Source of the DNA: Alphaproteobacteria bacterium
Lineage (GTDB): Bacteria > Pseudomonadota > Alphaproteobacteria > Micavibrionales > Micavibrionaceae
DNA length: 64,000 bases
Assembly (NCBI GenBank): GCA_009995595.1
Contig: JAACPE010000001.1
Coordinates: 248,001 to 312,000 of the forward strand
Direction: 5' to 3'
This document shows positions 8,375 to 17,811 of the stretch, piece by piece; position 1 is the stretch's first letter, and each line of letters starts with the position of its first letter. Under the pieces are notes generated by a model, which did not search any database, was not told the DNA's origin, and saw only the letters and a program-made list of their open reading frames with translations. A program made the position numbers and the translations under genes.

Positions 8375-8785
8375 ATGACGTTACAAAATATACCACTTTT
8401 TCAGGCCATGGGCGCAAAAATGAGCTATCTTGACACCAAGCAAGGTGTGATTGCCCAAAATATTGCGAACGCTGATACCCCTGATTATCGCGCGCATGAA
8501 CTGACAAAAGTTGATTTCGGGTCTATGCTTCGTGAGGTCAGCGGCAGATATAATGTTAAAATGGAGGCCACAGCCCCTGGCCATCTTTCATCAAACAACG
8601 ACCCAGCAAACCCGCGTAATCTGAAATCACGCATGACATACGAAGTAGCCCCCGCAGGGAACTCAGTGATTATTGAAGAGCAAATGGTGAATGCGACCAA
8701 AAATACAATGGACTATAACCTTGTTACAAACCTTATGCGTAAAAACGTCAGCATGTACATGACGGCACTTGGAAAACAGCAGTAA
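8375..8785 (+). CDS. flgB: Flagellar basal-body rod protein FlgB
   Basis: Proximal rod subunit exported through the flagellar type III system. The 136-residue protein has the rod-family N-terminus (YLDTKQGVIAQNIANADTPD, in which ANADTPDYRA is the hallmark) and the C-terminal helix (NLVTNLMRKNVSMYMTALGK). No signal peptide is present, as expected for type III substrates. It is the first gene of an operon flgB-flgC-fliE-fliQ-fliR-flhB behind a sigma-54 site; flgC begins 25 bases after its stop. Confidence 0.95.
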   Translation: MTLQNIPLFQAMGAKMSYLDTKQGVIAQNIANADTPDYRAHELTKVDFGSMLREVSGRYNVKMEATAPGHLSSNNDPANPRNLKSRMTYEVAPAGNSVIIEEQMVNATKNTMDYNLVTNLMRKNVSMYMTALGKQQ

Positions 8786-8809
8786 TTTGAAAGAGTAGGG
8801 AGTTAAGAA

Positions 8810-9223
8810 ATGGATCAGTTATTTGACACACTCACAACATCCGCCTACGGCATGCGCGCCCAAGGGGAGCGCACACGGATGATTTCCGAAAATATTGCCA
8901 ACTCGAATACGGCGGCCAATGAGCCAGGCCAAGACCCCTACACCCGCAAAGTGATTACTTTTAAAAATGAGTTAGACCGCACTTATGGTCAAAAACTTGT
9001 GAAAGTTGAGGATATCACCGAAGATCGTCCAGAGGAATTTCCCCTAAAATATATGGCAGATCACCCGGGCGCGGACGCAAATGGCTATGTTCGTATGCCA
9101 AACGTGAACATGTTGATTGAGGTCAACGACATGCGAGAGGCACAGCGCTCTTATGAGGCAAACTTGGGGATGATCGAACAAACACGCGGCATGATGATGC
9201 GTACGATTGACTTACTGCGTTAA
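8810..9223 (+). CDS. flgC: Flagellar basal-body rod protein FlgC
   Basis: Proximal rod subunit, 137 residues. The N-terminal rod motif is SAYGMRAQGERTRMISENIA followed by NSNTAANEPGQDPYTRKV, and the C-terminus carries VNMLIEVNDMREAQRSYEAN, the conserved rod/hook helix. A ribosome-binding site (agggag) precedes the ATG. Normal length and position between flgB and fliE. Confidence 0.95.
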   Translation: MDQLFDTLTTSAYGMRAQGERTRMISENIANSNTAANEPGQDPYTRKVITFKNELDRTYGQKLVKVEDITEDRPEEFPLKYMADHPGADANGYVRMPNVNMLIEVNDMREAQRSYEANLGMIEQTRGMMMRTIDLLR

Positions 9224-9273
9224 CCAATTTGTGCTATGATAAAAGCTGAATTTAAGAATCTAGGATTAAAATA

Positions 9274-9579
9274 ATGGATAAAATTGCAAATGTTGCTGCC
9301 GCCAATGCTTATTTAAAAACAGCCAAAGGCATGGAAATGCCTGGCGTTGAGGCAAAAGATAAAGCAACTTTTGGCGATGCCATGAAACGTATTGCCACCC
9401 AATCTATTGAAACAATGCGCGGCGGTGAAACAGCCTCTGCCAAGGCCGTCGCTGGCACGGCGTCACTACCAGAAGTTGTCCAAGCGATTACAGCCGCCGA
9501 AGTGACATTGCAAACAGTGGTCGCCGTGCGTGACCGCGTCATGACAGCGTACCAAGAAATCATGCGTATGCCGATTTAA
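9274..9579 (+). CDS. fliE: Flagellar hook-basal body protein FliE
   Basis: FliE links the MS ring to the rod. This 101-residue protein shows the family C-terminus VVQAITAAEVTLQTVVAVRD followed by RVMTAYQEIMRMPI. The N-terminal half is variable, as usual. It follows flgC by 50 bases, and a hairpin lies in the 89-base gap before fliQ. Confidence 0.93.
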   Translation: MDKIANVAAANAYLKTAKGMEMPGVEAKDKATFGDAMKRIATQSIETMRGGETASAKAVAGTASLPEVVQAITAAEVTLQTVVAVRDRVMTAYQEIMRMPI

Positions 9580-9615
9580 GGCTTTATTCTTCGGGCTAAA
9601 ATAGAAATAAACGGG

Positions 9616-9637
9616 GGCGATTTTTATCGCCTCTTTT
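9616..9637 (+). terminator. Hairpin with T-rich tail inside the flagellar operon
   Basis: GGCGAT-TTTT-ATCGCC followed by TCTTTTC lies between fliE and fliQ. The 6-bp stem and T-rich tail could act as a partial terminator or RNA-stability element that separates expression of rod genes from export-gate genes. Inference from structure only. Confidence 0.4.
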
Positions 9638-9668
9638 CATATCAAACGGAAAAAGATAAGATTACCCT

Positions 9669-9935
9669 ATGAATCAAAATGAAATTATTGATATCGCCCG
9701 TGATGCCATTATGTTGGTCATTACCCTTGGCACGCCTGTCATGATGGTGGGGCTTTTGGTTGGTGTTTCTATCGCTCTATTACAGGCCTTAACGCAGGTG
9801 CAGGAAATCACCTTGGTTTTTGTGCCAAAAATTCTGGCGATTTTCTTTGCTATCTTTTTGATGTTGCCTGCCTTTGCAACCGCTATGATTGATTTTATGA
9901 ATGTGATTGCCGATAAAATCGTCGGTATTGGATAA
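9669..9935 (+). CDS. fliQ: Flagellar export gate protein FliQ
   Basis: Four copies of FliQ surround FliP/FliR in the export gate. The 88-residue protein has two membrane helices (AIMLVITLGTPVMMVGLLVG and KILAIFFAIFLMLPAFATAM) separated by the conserved loop ALTQVQEITLVFVPKI. Length is typical. It ends 21 bases before fliR. Confidence 0.95.
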   Translation: MNQNEIIDIARDAIMLVITLGTPVMMVGLLVGVSIALLQALTQVQEITLVFVPKILAIFFAIFLMLPAFATAMIDFMNVIADKIVGIG

Positions 9936-9956
9936 CACCAGAAAGCGGCCAAATTA

Positions 9957-10730
9957 ATGGAAACGCTCGAAAGTTTTCTCGTTAGCGGTATTTTCGCCTT
10001 TATGCTGATCTTTGTCCGTATTGGTACGGCGATCACGATTATGCCTGGTTTGGGTGATTCATTTGTGCCGCGCCAAGTCCGCCTGTTTTTAGCGTTGGGA
10101 TTGTCTCTGGTTCTTGCGCCTGTCGTGCAACCTTTTGTCCCAAATCCATTGCCTGCTCTGGCTGTGATTTTTTCTCTCATTCTCATGGAATTTGTGATCG
10201 GACTCTTTATCGGTACGGTGGCGCGTATCTTGATGACGGCGCTGGATGTTGCGGGGATGATTATCTCTATGACATCGGGTTTGGCAAACGCGCAAGTGTT
10301 CAACCCATCGCTTGCCTCACAAGGGTCAATCACTGGCGCGTTTTTATCCATGACAGGGGTCATGCTCTTATTTGCAACAAACCTTCATCACATGCTTATT
10401 TACGGTCTTGTCGAAAGCTATCAAATGTTTCCTATTGGCGCGGTGCCTGATGCAGGCGGGATGGCGCAAATGATTACCAAGGCTGTATCCGCAGCCTTTT
10501 TGATCGGCTTTCAACTCGCTGTTCCTTTTGTCATGGTGGCCATGCTCCTTTACATCGGCATGGGTGTTTTGTCGCGGCTTATGCCTCAGGTGCAGGTCTT
10601 TATCCTGTCCCTGCCCATTCAAATTATTCTATCCATGATCACGTTGTTTTTCGTTTTATCGACAATGATGTTGTTCTGGCTCACCAAATTTGAAGAGGGT
10701 ATGACCTTCTTCCTGACCTCCGCAGGTTGA
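9957..10730 (+). CDS. fliR: Flagellar export gate protein FliR
   Basis: FliR completes the FliP5-FliQ4-FliR1 export gate. The 257-residue protein has several membrane helices; recognisable segments are FMLIFVRIGTAITIMPGLGD, FVIGLFIGTVARILMTALDV, GLANAQVFNPSLASQGSITG and SRLMPQVQVFILSLPIQIIL. It lies between fliQ and flhB, the usual order, and flhB starts 21 bases downstream. Confidence 0.95.
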   Translation: METLESFLVSGIFAFMLIFVRIGTAITIMPGLGDSFVPRQVRLFLALGLSLVLAPVVQPFVPNPLPALAVIFSLILMEFVIGLFIGTVARILMTALDVAGMIISMTSGLANAQVFNPSLASQGSITGAFLSMTGVMLLFATNLHHMLIYGLVESYQMFPIGAVPDAGGMAQMITKAVSAAFLIGFQLAVPFVMVAMLLYIGMGVLSRLMPQVQVFILSLPIQIILSMITLFFVLSTMMLFWLTKFEEGMTFFLTSAG

Positions 10731-10751
10731 CGAGAGAGAAGGGAGTAAAAC

Positions 10752-11840
10752 ATGGCTGAAGGCACCAGTGACGAAGACGATTCGTCCAAAACCGAAGAAC
10801 CTACCCCCAAGAAACTCGATGAAAGTCGAAAGAAAGGGCAGGTTGCGCTCTCTCGTGAAGTAAACAATTGGATTATGTTGTTTGCTGGCACACTTGTTGT
10901 TCTCGCTATTGGCCCCTCGGCTATGAGCAGGTTAAAAACGATCATGTCGAGCTTTATCGAAAAAGCTCATCTTATGCCAACTGTACCCTCTGGTATAGGA
11001 GACGTGCTCGCGCAATCTTTTTTTGAAGTGATGGGCATTTTAACTTTGCCCCTTCTGGTTTTAATGTTTGCGGCCTTTGTCGGGCCGTTTATACAAATTG
11101 GCCCACTTTTTGCCCCAGATACGATTAAACCTGATATCTCAAAAGTCTCTATTTTTAAGGGGTTTAAACGCCTTTTTTCTATGCGTTCTATAATGGAGTT
11201 TGTGAAAGGTCTTGTAAAAATTGGCATTATTGGCTTTATCGGCGTGCTTATTCTCATGCCGTTTTATGGACAGATTGACCATATGATTGGACAGCCTGTC
11301 TTGGCTTCTATGGAGGAGCTTCAGCATCTTGTCTTGCTTCTTATGTCTGGGATTTTACTTGTCCTCATGGTGGTGGCTGTGGCGGATTTGCTTTATCAAC
11401 GCTACGAGCACATCAAAAAAATGCGTATGACCAAGCAAGAGCTCAAAGACGAATATAAACAAACTGAAGGGGATCCGCATGTTCGTGCTAAACTTCGTGC
11501 CTTGCGTCAGGAAAAGGCCCGCGGACGCATGATGCAAGCTGTCCCTGAGGCCGACGTCATTATCACCAACCCAACCCACTTTTCTATCGCCCTTAAATAT
11601 GACCCCGAAGAAATGGACGCTCCCGTTGTGGTCGCCAAGGGGATTGATGATCTTGCCATGCGTATCCGTGAAGTCGCCAAAGAGCATGATATCCCCCTGG
11701 TTGAGAACAAACCGCTCGCCCGTGTCTTGTTCGACCAAGTCGATGTCGATTCCATGATCCCCGAACAACACTTCGAAGCCGTTGCAAAAGTGATTTCATA
11801 CGTCTTCCAATTAAAGGGAAAACTCGGGCCTAAGTCCTAA
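10752..11840 (+). CDS. flhB: Flagellar export switch protein FlhB
   Basis: FlhB controls substrate specificity of the flagellar export apparatus. The 362-residue protein has a charged N-terminus (TEEPTPKKLDESRKKGQVAL), four membrane helices between about 35 and 215, the linker EYKQTEGDPHVRAKLRALRQ, and the autocleavage motif NPTH at residues 273-276. The C-terminal domain has AKGIDDLAMRIREVAKEHDI and ENKPLARVLF. A Shine-Dalgarno (gggag) precedes the ATG. It is the last flagellar gene of this operon. Confidence 0.97.
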   Translation: MAEGTSDEDDSSKTEEPTPKKLDESRKKGQVALSREVNNWIMLFAGTLVVLAIGPSAMSRLKTIMSSFIEKAHLMPTVPSGIGDVLAQSFFEVMGILTLPLLVLMFAAFVGPFIQIGPLFAPDTIKPDISKVSIFKGFKRLFSMRSIMEFVKGLVKIGIIGFIGVLILMPFYGQIDHMIGQPVLASMEELQHLVLLLMSGILLVLMVVAVADLLYQRYEHIKKMRMTKQELKDEYKQTEGDPHVRAKLRALRQEKARGRMMQAVPEADVIITNPTHFSIALKYDPEEMDAPVVVAKGIDDLAMRIREVAKEHDIPLVENKPLARVLFDQVDVDSMIPEQHFEAVAKVISYVFQLKGKLGPKS

Positions 11841-11884
11841 TAGCGCTGGTCAGGGCGCAAAAAAATATGGCATTGTAAGGCGTT

Positions 11885-14389
11885 ATGCCTTTTGATCATT
11901 CTGAATTTATCGAAAAATATAAAAACCCGCGCCGTCCAGAAGCGGCTGACCCCAAAGAGCGTGCCAAGAGTATGATCCTTGGCTTGGTTTTTATTACACT
12001 GTATTTAGCAGGCTGTTATTTCCTCGCTGGATTTTTAGGTGTCGATAAAGTTACCATGATAGTTGCTGGTCTTGCCTTTGTAATCGCTGGGATCGCGGGC
12101 TATTCTTTCCAACAAGTTTTATTCTCCTATAAACGTCGTGAAAAAGAGCTGAAATTACTCCGCGAAGTGCTCGAAGGGTCACGCGGTGCGCGCCTGATCA
12201 CCGATAGCGCCGATAACGCGATTTATGCCAATCAACGTTTTGAATATCTCTGTCAGCCATACGGCCCGCCGAGCATCGAAACTCTCGCCATGCTTTTTAG
12301 TGATAATCCCGAAGTTGCCAATCATTTCAATAAACTCGCTGAACAAGCCTATCGCGGCCTTACCGATTCCATGGAGCTTGTATCCAAAGAAGGCGAGGGC
12401 GAGCGCTGGTTTCTTGTCACCGCGCAGCCTGTGGCAGGCTGGGCAGGATTTGTTCACTGGCGCGTTGATGATATCACCGAAGCCCGCGATCTTAACCGCT
12501 CGGTGCGTGAAGAGCGCGAAAAGCTGATTGATTTTACCGATAATGCCCCCGTGGGGTTCTTTTCGGTCAATGAGGAAGGGCGCTTTGTTTTTGTAAATGC
12601 GACGCTTGCCCGATGGCTAGGGGATAGTATCGAGCATTTACTCGCCAATGGACGCATCCACACTTATCTCGAAACACCACCAAAAGGCGTTGCACCTTAT
12701 GATGTGCTCGAAAAAGGCGGCCTACGGCAGGTTGCTGAAATTAAAATGAAAGGGCCGGCAGGGACAACATTTTTGGCCTCAATCAATATGGCCGTCGTGC
12801 GCGAGAGCGATGGGCGCGTGCGGACACGCGGTGTGGTTCATGATCTCACCTCTGAACGTGAAATGCGTAAAGCGCTTCAGGCCTCAGAAGATCGCTTCCA
12901 GAAATTCTTTGACGAAGCGCCCGTGGGCGTCATGCTCATTGGCTCTGATGGAAAAATAAAAGATACAAACGCCGCTATGGCCAGCTTGGTTAAAATTGAT
13001 ATGGAGTCCCTTGAAAACCAAAATCTCAAGGATTTAATTACAGGCGACAATGCCGCCGAGGCCTTTGATGCGATTGATAAAATCGAAACAGGCCGGCGCA
13101 TGACCGCTCCGATGGAGGTCATGTTCAAGGATAAAGGCAACCATAATATCGTGACCCAAATGCACGGCAGGCGCTTTAAAAATAGCGATGACATCGTGCT
13201 CCACTTCATTGATTTGACTGAACAAAAAGACCTTGAGCTCCAATTTGTCCAGTCCCAAAAAATGCAGGCAGTCGGGCAACTTGCGGGGGGGATCGCGCAT
13301 GACTTTAATAACCTGCTGACCGCCATTATCGGCTTTTCTGATTTGCTTATGCTCCGTCATAAACCGGGTGATCCATCCTTTGGCGATATCATGCAGATCA
13401 AGCAAAACTCAAACCGAGCCGCAAACCTCGTGCGCCAGCTTTTGGCGTTTTCGCGCCAGCAAACGTTGCGCCCCAAAGTCCATGATATCACCGATATTCT
13501 GACTGAGCTCTCCCACCTCATCCGCCGCCTGATTGGCGCGAATATCGAATTGGAAGTGCTCCATGGTTCTGACCTTGGCCTCATAAAGGTTGATGTGGGA
13601 CAAATGGAACAAGTGCTCATTAATCTTGCCGTGAATGCCCGTGATGCGATGGATGGCGGCGGTAAACTCACCATTAAAACGGATAATTACGAGAACAAAA
13701 AAACTGTCAAACGCTGTGATGATGATATGCCGCCTGGGCGCTGGCTCATAATTTCTGTGACCGATACAGGAACAGGGATTAGTCCCGAAAACATGTCCCG
13801 CATTCTCGAGCCCTTTTTTACTACCAAAGGCGTGGGTGAGGGCACAGGTCTTGGCCTTGCAACTGTTTACGGTATTATTCGCCAAACGGGCGGCTATCTT
13901 GATATTAAAACCAAGCTTGGTGAAGGCACTACGTTTTCTATTTTCCTGCCTGTTCTTGGTGCAGATGAAAAACGTGAAGAAATCGTTGAGGAGAAAAAAG
14001 ATGATACGCCTGCCGACCTGACAGGGACAGCGCGTATTTTGCTCGTTGAGGACGAAGAAGCCGTGCGCGCCTTTTCAACGCGCGCTCTGGTCAATAAAGG
14101 CTATGATGTTATCGGCGCTGATTGCGGCGAGAGCGCCCTAAGCGTTCTTGAAAAGGCAGAGAATAAAGAAATTGATTTGCTGATTACTGACGTCATGATG
14201 CCCAATATGGATGGGCCGACCCTTGCTAAAAAATTGCGTGATATCTCTCCCCATCTACGAATCATCTTTATCTCCGGTTATTCTGAAGATAAATTAAAAG
14301 AGCATATGGGTGAGGGGATTTCCTTCCTCCCCAAACCCTTCACCCTCAAGCAACTTGCCGCCAAGGTAAAAGAAGCATTAGTGGATTAA
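11885..14389 (+). CDS. cckA: CckA-type hybrid sensor histidine kinase
   Basis: CckA feeds phosphate through ChpT to CtrA and CpdR, the cell-cycle and motility relay of alphaproteobacteria. The 834-residue protein has two membrane helices (about 30-48 and 55-75), PAS-like regions (about 210-320 and 335-450), a dimerisation domain with the phospho-acceptor His472 in [20 protein letters not shown], an ATPase domain with [21 protein letters not shown] and [14 protein letters not shown], and a C-terminal receiver whose phospho-acceptor is Asp769 in [13 protein letters not shown]. Domain order matches CckA. It follows flhB by 44 bases; a relative of CckA with a different output cannot be excluded without partner genes. 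Confidence 0.9.
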   Translation: MPFDHSEFIEKYKNPRRPEAADPKERAKSMILGLVFITLYLAGCYFLAGFLGVDKVTMIVAGLAFVIAGIAGYSFQQVLFSYKRREKELKLLREVLEGSRGARLITDSADNAIYANQRFEYLCQPYGPPSIETLAMLFSDNPEVANHFNKLAEQAYRGLTDSMELVSKEGEGERWFLVTAQPVAGWAGFVHWRVDDITEARDLNRSVREEREKLIDFTDNAPVGFFSVNEEGRFVFVNATLARWLGDSIEHLLANGRIHTYLETPPKGVAPYDVLEKGGLRQVAEIKMKGPAGTTFLASINMAVVRESDGRVRTRGVVHDLTSEREMRKALQASEDRFQKFFDEAPVGVMLIGSDGKIKDTNAAMASLVKIDMESLENQNLKDLITGDNAAEAFDAIDKIETGRRMTAPMEVMFKDKGNHNIVTQMHGRRFKNSDDIVLHFIDLTEQKDLELQFVQSQKMQAVGQLAGGIAHDFNNLLTAIIGFSDLLMLRHKPGDPSFGDIMQIKQNSNRAANLVRQLLAFSRQQTLRPKVHDITDILTELSHLIRRLIGANIELEVLHGSDLGLIKVDVGQMEQVLINLAVNARDAMDGGGKLTIKTDNYENKKTVKRCDDDMPPGRWLIISVTDTGTGISPENMSRILEPFFTTKGVGEGTGLGLATVYGIIRQTGGYLDIKTKLGEGTTFSIFLPVLGADEKREEIVEEKKDDTPADLTGTARILLVEDEEAVRAFSTRALVNKGYDVIGADCGESALSVLEKAENKEIDLLITDVMMPNMDGPTLAKKLRDISPHLRIIFISGYSEDKLKEHMGEGISFLPKPFTLKQLAAKVKEALVD

Positions 14390-14395
14390 ATCATC

Positions 14396-14812
14396 ATGTT
14401 TCGTTTTTTGGAATTTTTGGGGCTTGTTACACTCTTTTTCATTATGATCTATGCAGGTGTTTATTTCGCGTCTTCATCCTCTGATCAAACGACAGAAGAG
14501 ACAGCGTCACAGCTTATGCTTTTAGAGCCTGCCTATGAGAATCTGACTCTAGCGCAGGGACAATGCAGCGTTATTACAATGTATTCCATGTCATGGTGCG
14601 GTTATTGCCGCATAAAACGCGAAGAATTTAAACAAAACAATATTGCCTTCAGGGAATTCGTTTTAGACGAAGATCCTGCAGCAAACGCCGCCTTTAGCCG
14701 TAAAATGAAAGACCTCAGAATACGCAAATACGGCTACCCGACATTTTTTATCAACGATAAATATGTTCTTAATTATCCAACAGATTATCTCATAAAACAG
14801 ACATGTTCATAA
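14396..14812 (+). CDS. Membrane-anchored thioredoxin-fold protein with CGYC
   Basis: A 138-residue protein with an N-terminal membrane helix (LGLVTLFFIMIYAGVYF) and a thioredoxin/glutaredoxin-like domain containing a redox pair in MSWCGYCRIKREEF and the cis-Pro loop YGYPTFFIND. The acidic loop EFVLDEDPAANAAF is like that of DsbC/Grx-type proteins. It starts 6 bases after cckA and is probably co-transcribed. Its substrate is unknown; periplasmic orientation is inferred from the helix and the short basic N-terminus. Confidence 0.65.
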   Translation: MFRFLEFLGLVTLFFIMIYAGVYFASSSSDQTTEETASQLMLLEPAYENLTLAQGQCSVITMYSMSWCGYCRIKREEFKQNNIAFREFVLDEDPAANAAFSRKMKDLRIRKYGYPTFFINDKYVLNYPTDYLIKQTCS

Positions 14813-14827
14813 AATCCACCAATAAAT

Positions 14828-14842
14828 GTTCTTATAATGTTC
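14828..14842 (+). promoter_or_regulatory. LexA (SOS) box of recA
   Basis: GTTC-TTATAAT-GTTC is an exact match to the direct-repeat SOS operator GTTC-N7-GTTC established for LexA of alphaproteobacteria. It lies 7 bases upstream of the proposed -35 element of recA, so LexA bound here would interfere with RNA polymerase. The same motif recurs in front of uvrA in this window. Confidence 0.85.
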
Positions 14843-14849
14843 TTTTTGT

Positions 14850-14877
14850 TTGACGGGTGGAACAAATGGTGTACATT
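14850..14877 (+). promoter_or_regulatory. recA promoter
   Basis: TTGACG (14850-14855) and TACATT (14872-14877) are separated by 16 bases and resemble sigma-70 -35 and -10 elements. The spacing and the adjacent SOS box make this the best candidate promoter in the gap between the thioredoxin-fold gene and recA. A leader of about 100 bases would result. Confidence 0.55.
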
Positions 14878-14980
14878 AGGATCACAACAGTTTGATACTC
14901 ACTTGTGCGTAAGGGCATAAAAAAACCCAAACGCCGTTGAACCACTCAAAAGCCTATGCCACAAATGAAGGGAACGAATT

Positions 14981-16120
14981 ATGTCTGTAACCGCTTTAAG
15001 AAAAGATGAACCGATGCACAAAAATCAGGATGAAAAAAACAAAGCTTTAGATGCCGCGCTGGCACAAATTGAGCGCGCCTTTGGTAAAGGCTCTGTAATG
15101 AAACTTAACGGTGATACCAACCCGATGGAGATTGCCTCTGTCTCGACAGGATCTCTCGGCCTTGATATTGGTCTTGGTATTGGGGGCGTGCCCAAAGGGC
15201 GTATCATTGAAATCTACGGCCCAGAAAGCTCTGGTAAAACCACACTCGCCCTTCATATTATTGCCGAGGCACAAAAAGCAGGCGGCACCTGCGCTATCGT
15301 GGATGCGGAGCACGCTCTCGATCCGGGTTATGCAAAAAAATTGGGCTGTAATGTTGATGAATTACTGATCTCACAACCCGATGCAGGGGAGCAAGCCCTT
15401 GAAATTACTGACACACTTGTGCGCTCTGGCGCGCTGGATGTTGTTGTTGTCGACTCCGTTGCCGCTCTTGTGCCACGCGCGGAGCTTGAGGGGGAAATGG
15501 GCGATCATCACGTTGGTCTTCAGGCACGCCTTATGTCACAGGCTTTGCGGAAACTAACTGGCTCTATTTCACGCTCTAACACTGTTGTGATTTTTATTAA
15601 CCAAATCCGTATGAAAATTGGGGTGATGTTTGGCTCTCCTGAAACAACAACGGGTGGAAACGCTCTTAAATTCTACGCTTCTGTCCGCCTTGATATTCGC
15701 CGTATTGGCGCTATTAAAGAGCGTGATGAAATTGTGGGCAACCAGACACGCGTTAAAGTAGTCAAAAACAAAATGGCACCGCCATTCCGTCAGGTTGAGT
15801 TTGATATCATGTACGGCAAAGGCATTTCAAAAACAGGGGAAATTATTGACCTTGGTGTTCAAGGCGGCTTTGTTGAAAAGTCTGGCTCATGGTTTTCTGC
15901 TGAAGGGGAACGCATTGGTCAGGGACGTGAAAACGCAAAACAATATCTCCTCGATCATCCCGATATGATGGCAACGTTGGAGCGTAAAATCCGCGAAAAT
16001 GCTGGTCTTATATCCGAAGCCATGCTTGTCGGCCCTGATGACATGGATGGTGCAAATGATATTGCCTTTGATATCGTTGAAGATGACGCACCAAAAGCCA
16101 AGAGCAAAAAGGCCAGCTAA
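14981..16120 (+). CDS. recA: Recombinase RecA
   Basis: RecA forms filaments on single-stranded DNA, drives strand exchange and triggers LexA cleavage. The 379-residue protein has Walker [10 protein letters not shown] at residues 80-88, [20 protein letters not shown] (Walker B and loop L1), [20 protein letters not shown] (loop L2) and an acidic C-terminal tail. The start at 14981 has a good ribosome-binding site (gaaggga, 7-base spacing); the ATG at 15014 is internal. An SOS box and promoter lie upstream and a strong terminator downstream, so it is a single-gene unit. Confidence 0.98.
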   Translation: MSVTALRKDEPMHKNQDEKNKALDAALAQIERAFGKGSVMKLNGDTNPMEIASVSTGSLGLDIGLGIGGVPKGRIIEIYGPESSGKTTLALHIIAEAQKAGGTCAIVDAEHALDPGYAKKLGCNVDELLISQPDAGEQALEITDTLVRSGALDVVVVDSVAALVPRAELEGEMGDHHVGLQARLMSQALRKLTGSISRSNTVVIFINQIRMKIGVMFGSPETTTGGNALKFYASVRLDIRRIGAIKERDEIVGNQTRVKVVKNKMAPPFRQVEFDIMYGKGISKTGEIIDLGVQGGFVEKSGSWFSAEGERIGQGRENAKQYLLDHPDMMATLERKIRENAGLISEAMLVGPDDMDGANDIAFDIVEDDAPKAKSKKAS

Positions 16121-16164
16121 ATTTAAATTCTTTAAATATATTTTGAACGATAGATTTAAAAACC

Positions 16165-16196
16165 AAAAGCCAGAAGAAACCCTTCTGGCTTTTTTC
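16165..16196 (+). terminator. Rho-independent terminator of recA
   Basis: AAAAGCCAGAAG / CTTCTGGCTTTT form a 12-bp stem with a short loop followed by further T residues, 45 bases after the recA stop. This is a textbook intrinsic terminator. Confidence 0.85.
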
Positions 16197-16309
16197 TTAT
16201 TCCCCAAAAAGATGAAAGGGGCGCTGTTTATTTTTTTGACAAACGAACTAGGTTGGTTGATTCAGATATATATTTCAATGGGTTAAAAGGGGGGTTGAAA
16301 TAAAAACGT

Positions 16310-16804
16310 CTAGCCTTTTTCGCGCATGATACGGTTTTTATCACGTTGCCAATCACGGTTTTTCTCCGTTTGGCGTTTATCATGCTCTTTTTTACCTTTG
16401 GCGAGCGCAATTTCAACTTTTACCAAACCAACTTTATTAAAATAAACTTTGGTCGCAATAATCGTCATGCCTTCTTTGGCAACAGCGCCCATTAATTTAT
16501 GAATTTCTCGTTTTTTCAAAAGCAGTTTACGAATCCGTGTTGGATCATGCTGTAAATTCTGGCTGGCTTGCATATATTCAGGAATATGCATGTTATGAAT
16601 ATAAATATCGCCTTCTTTTGGGCCAACATAGCTCTCATTCAAGGAACATTGTCCATGGCGCAAGGATTTAACCTCTGTTCCTACCAACATAATTCCCGCC
16701 TCAAACCGATCATGCAAAGCATAATCAAAATTGGCGCGGCGATTATCCGCTACAACTTTATCGGTGGAAATAAGCCCCGCTTTTTTGGGTTTCTTTGTGG
16801 CCAT
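16310..16804 (-). CDS. smpB: SsrA-binding protein SmpB
   Basis: SmpB brings tmRNA to stalled ribosomes for trans-translation. The 164-residue protein has the family features VVADNRRANFDYALHDRFEA, GTEVKSLRHGQCSLNESYVG, and the basic C-terminal tail (KKEHDKRQTEKNRDWQRDK) that mimics the codon-anticodon helix. It lies 17 bases downstream of dapA on the same strand, a common pairing. No tmRNA gene is seen in the window. Confidence 0.95.
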   Translation of the reverse strand: MATKKPKKAGLISTDKVVADNRRANFDYALHDRFEAGIMLVGTEVKSLRHGQCSLNESYVGPKEGDIYIHNMHIPEYMQASQNLQHDPTRIRKLLLKKREIHKLMGAVAKEGMTIIATKVYFNKVGLVKVEIALAKGKKEHDKRQTEKNRDWQRDKNRIMREKG

Positions 16805-16821
16805 AATACTGATGCGTTTCT

Positions 16822-17718
16822 TTAGCCTTGCGCCGCTTTTGCTTTGTCTGAACGTAAGCCCGCAAAATCAAGCGCATGATCTATCACTGCGCGGCAATTG
16901 GCAGTAGCTGTCATAAGCGGCAAACGCACTTCATCAGAACACAGGCCAAGCTGACTTGCGGCGTATTTAACAGGCGCAGGTGAACTTTCAACAAATAACG
17001 CCTTATGAAGCGGAGCAAGCGTATCGCGGCATTGCTCCATAGTCTTAATATCGCCTTTTTGCCATGCCTCATGTTGCTGAGCGCATAAAGCGGGGGCAAC
17101 ATTTGATGCTACAGAAATACAGCCATGGCCGCCTTGCGCCAAAAACCCAGTTGCAGTAGCGTCTTCACCAGAAAGCTGGCAGAAATCATCACCAACCAAA
17201 TGGCGTAACTCAAGCGGGCGCGCCAAATCCGCCGTCGCATCTTTGATACCGATAATATTAGGCAATAGCGCCAAACGCGCCACCGTTTGATTGCTCATAT
17301 CAACAACACTGCGCCCTGGAATGTTATAAATAATAACAGGAATACCAATATCGTTTAACACTTTGTAATGCGCATAAAGCCCGTCTTGCGTTGGCTTATT
17401 GTAATAAGGCGTCACGACAAGCGCGGCGTCCGCGCCATCTTCCATGGCCTCTGTCGTCAGCTCTATAGCTTCTGCGGTCGAGTTTGATCCACTGCCTGCA
17501 ATAACAGGAATGCGCTTTGCGACAATCTCAACACAACGTTTGATGATTTTCTTATGCTCGTCGTGCGATAAAGTCGGCGACTCGCCTGTTGTTCCACACG
17601 GTACAACGCCATGCGTGCCCTGTTCGATTTGCCATTCGACAAAATGATCAAACGCCTTCCAATCAATCTCCCCATTTTTGAAAGGGGTGATAAGCGCGGT
17701 GATAGAGCCTTTATACAT
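16822..17718 (-). CDS. dapA: 4-hydroxy-tetrahydrodipicolinate synthase DapA
   Basis: DapA condenses pyruvate with aspartate semialdehyde in the diaminopimelate/lysine pathway. The 298-residue protein shows GTTGESPTL at 42-50, the catalytic Tyr131 in IIYNIPGRS, and the Schiff-base Lys159 in NIIGIKDATADL. Length is normal and all key residues are present. The ATG at 17718 is preceded by an agagg ribosome-binding site. It heads a dapA-smpB unit and is divergent from the transglycosylase gene. Confidence 0.96.
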   Translation of the reverse strand: MYKGSITALITPFKNGEIDWKAFDHFVEWQIEQGTHGVVPCGTTGESPTLSHDEHKKIIKRCVEIVAKRIPVIAGSGSNSTAEAIELTTEAMEDGADAALVVTPYYNKPTQDGLYAHYKVLNDIGIPVIIYNIPGRSVVDMSNQTVARLALLPNIIGIKDATADLARPLELRHLVGDDFCQLSGEDATATGFLAQGGHGCISVASNVAPALCAQQHEAWQKGDIKTMEQCRDTLAPLHKALFVESSPAPVKYAASQLGLCSDEVRLPLMTATANCRAVIDHALDFAGLRSDKAKAAQG

Positions 17719-17811
17719 ACGAAACCTCTGATTAAAATAATATTTTCTTGAAATAGTGCCGCTAAGCTATAGATTTTAGGGGTTTCTTGCAACAAAAAGG
17801 CTGTTTTAATT

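Noticed and set aside
12877-13885. Several minus-strand frames inside cckA
   Set aside because: All mirror the coding frame of the kinase; low-complexity translations, no start signals.
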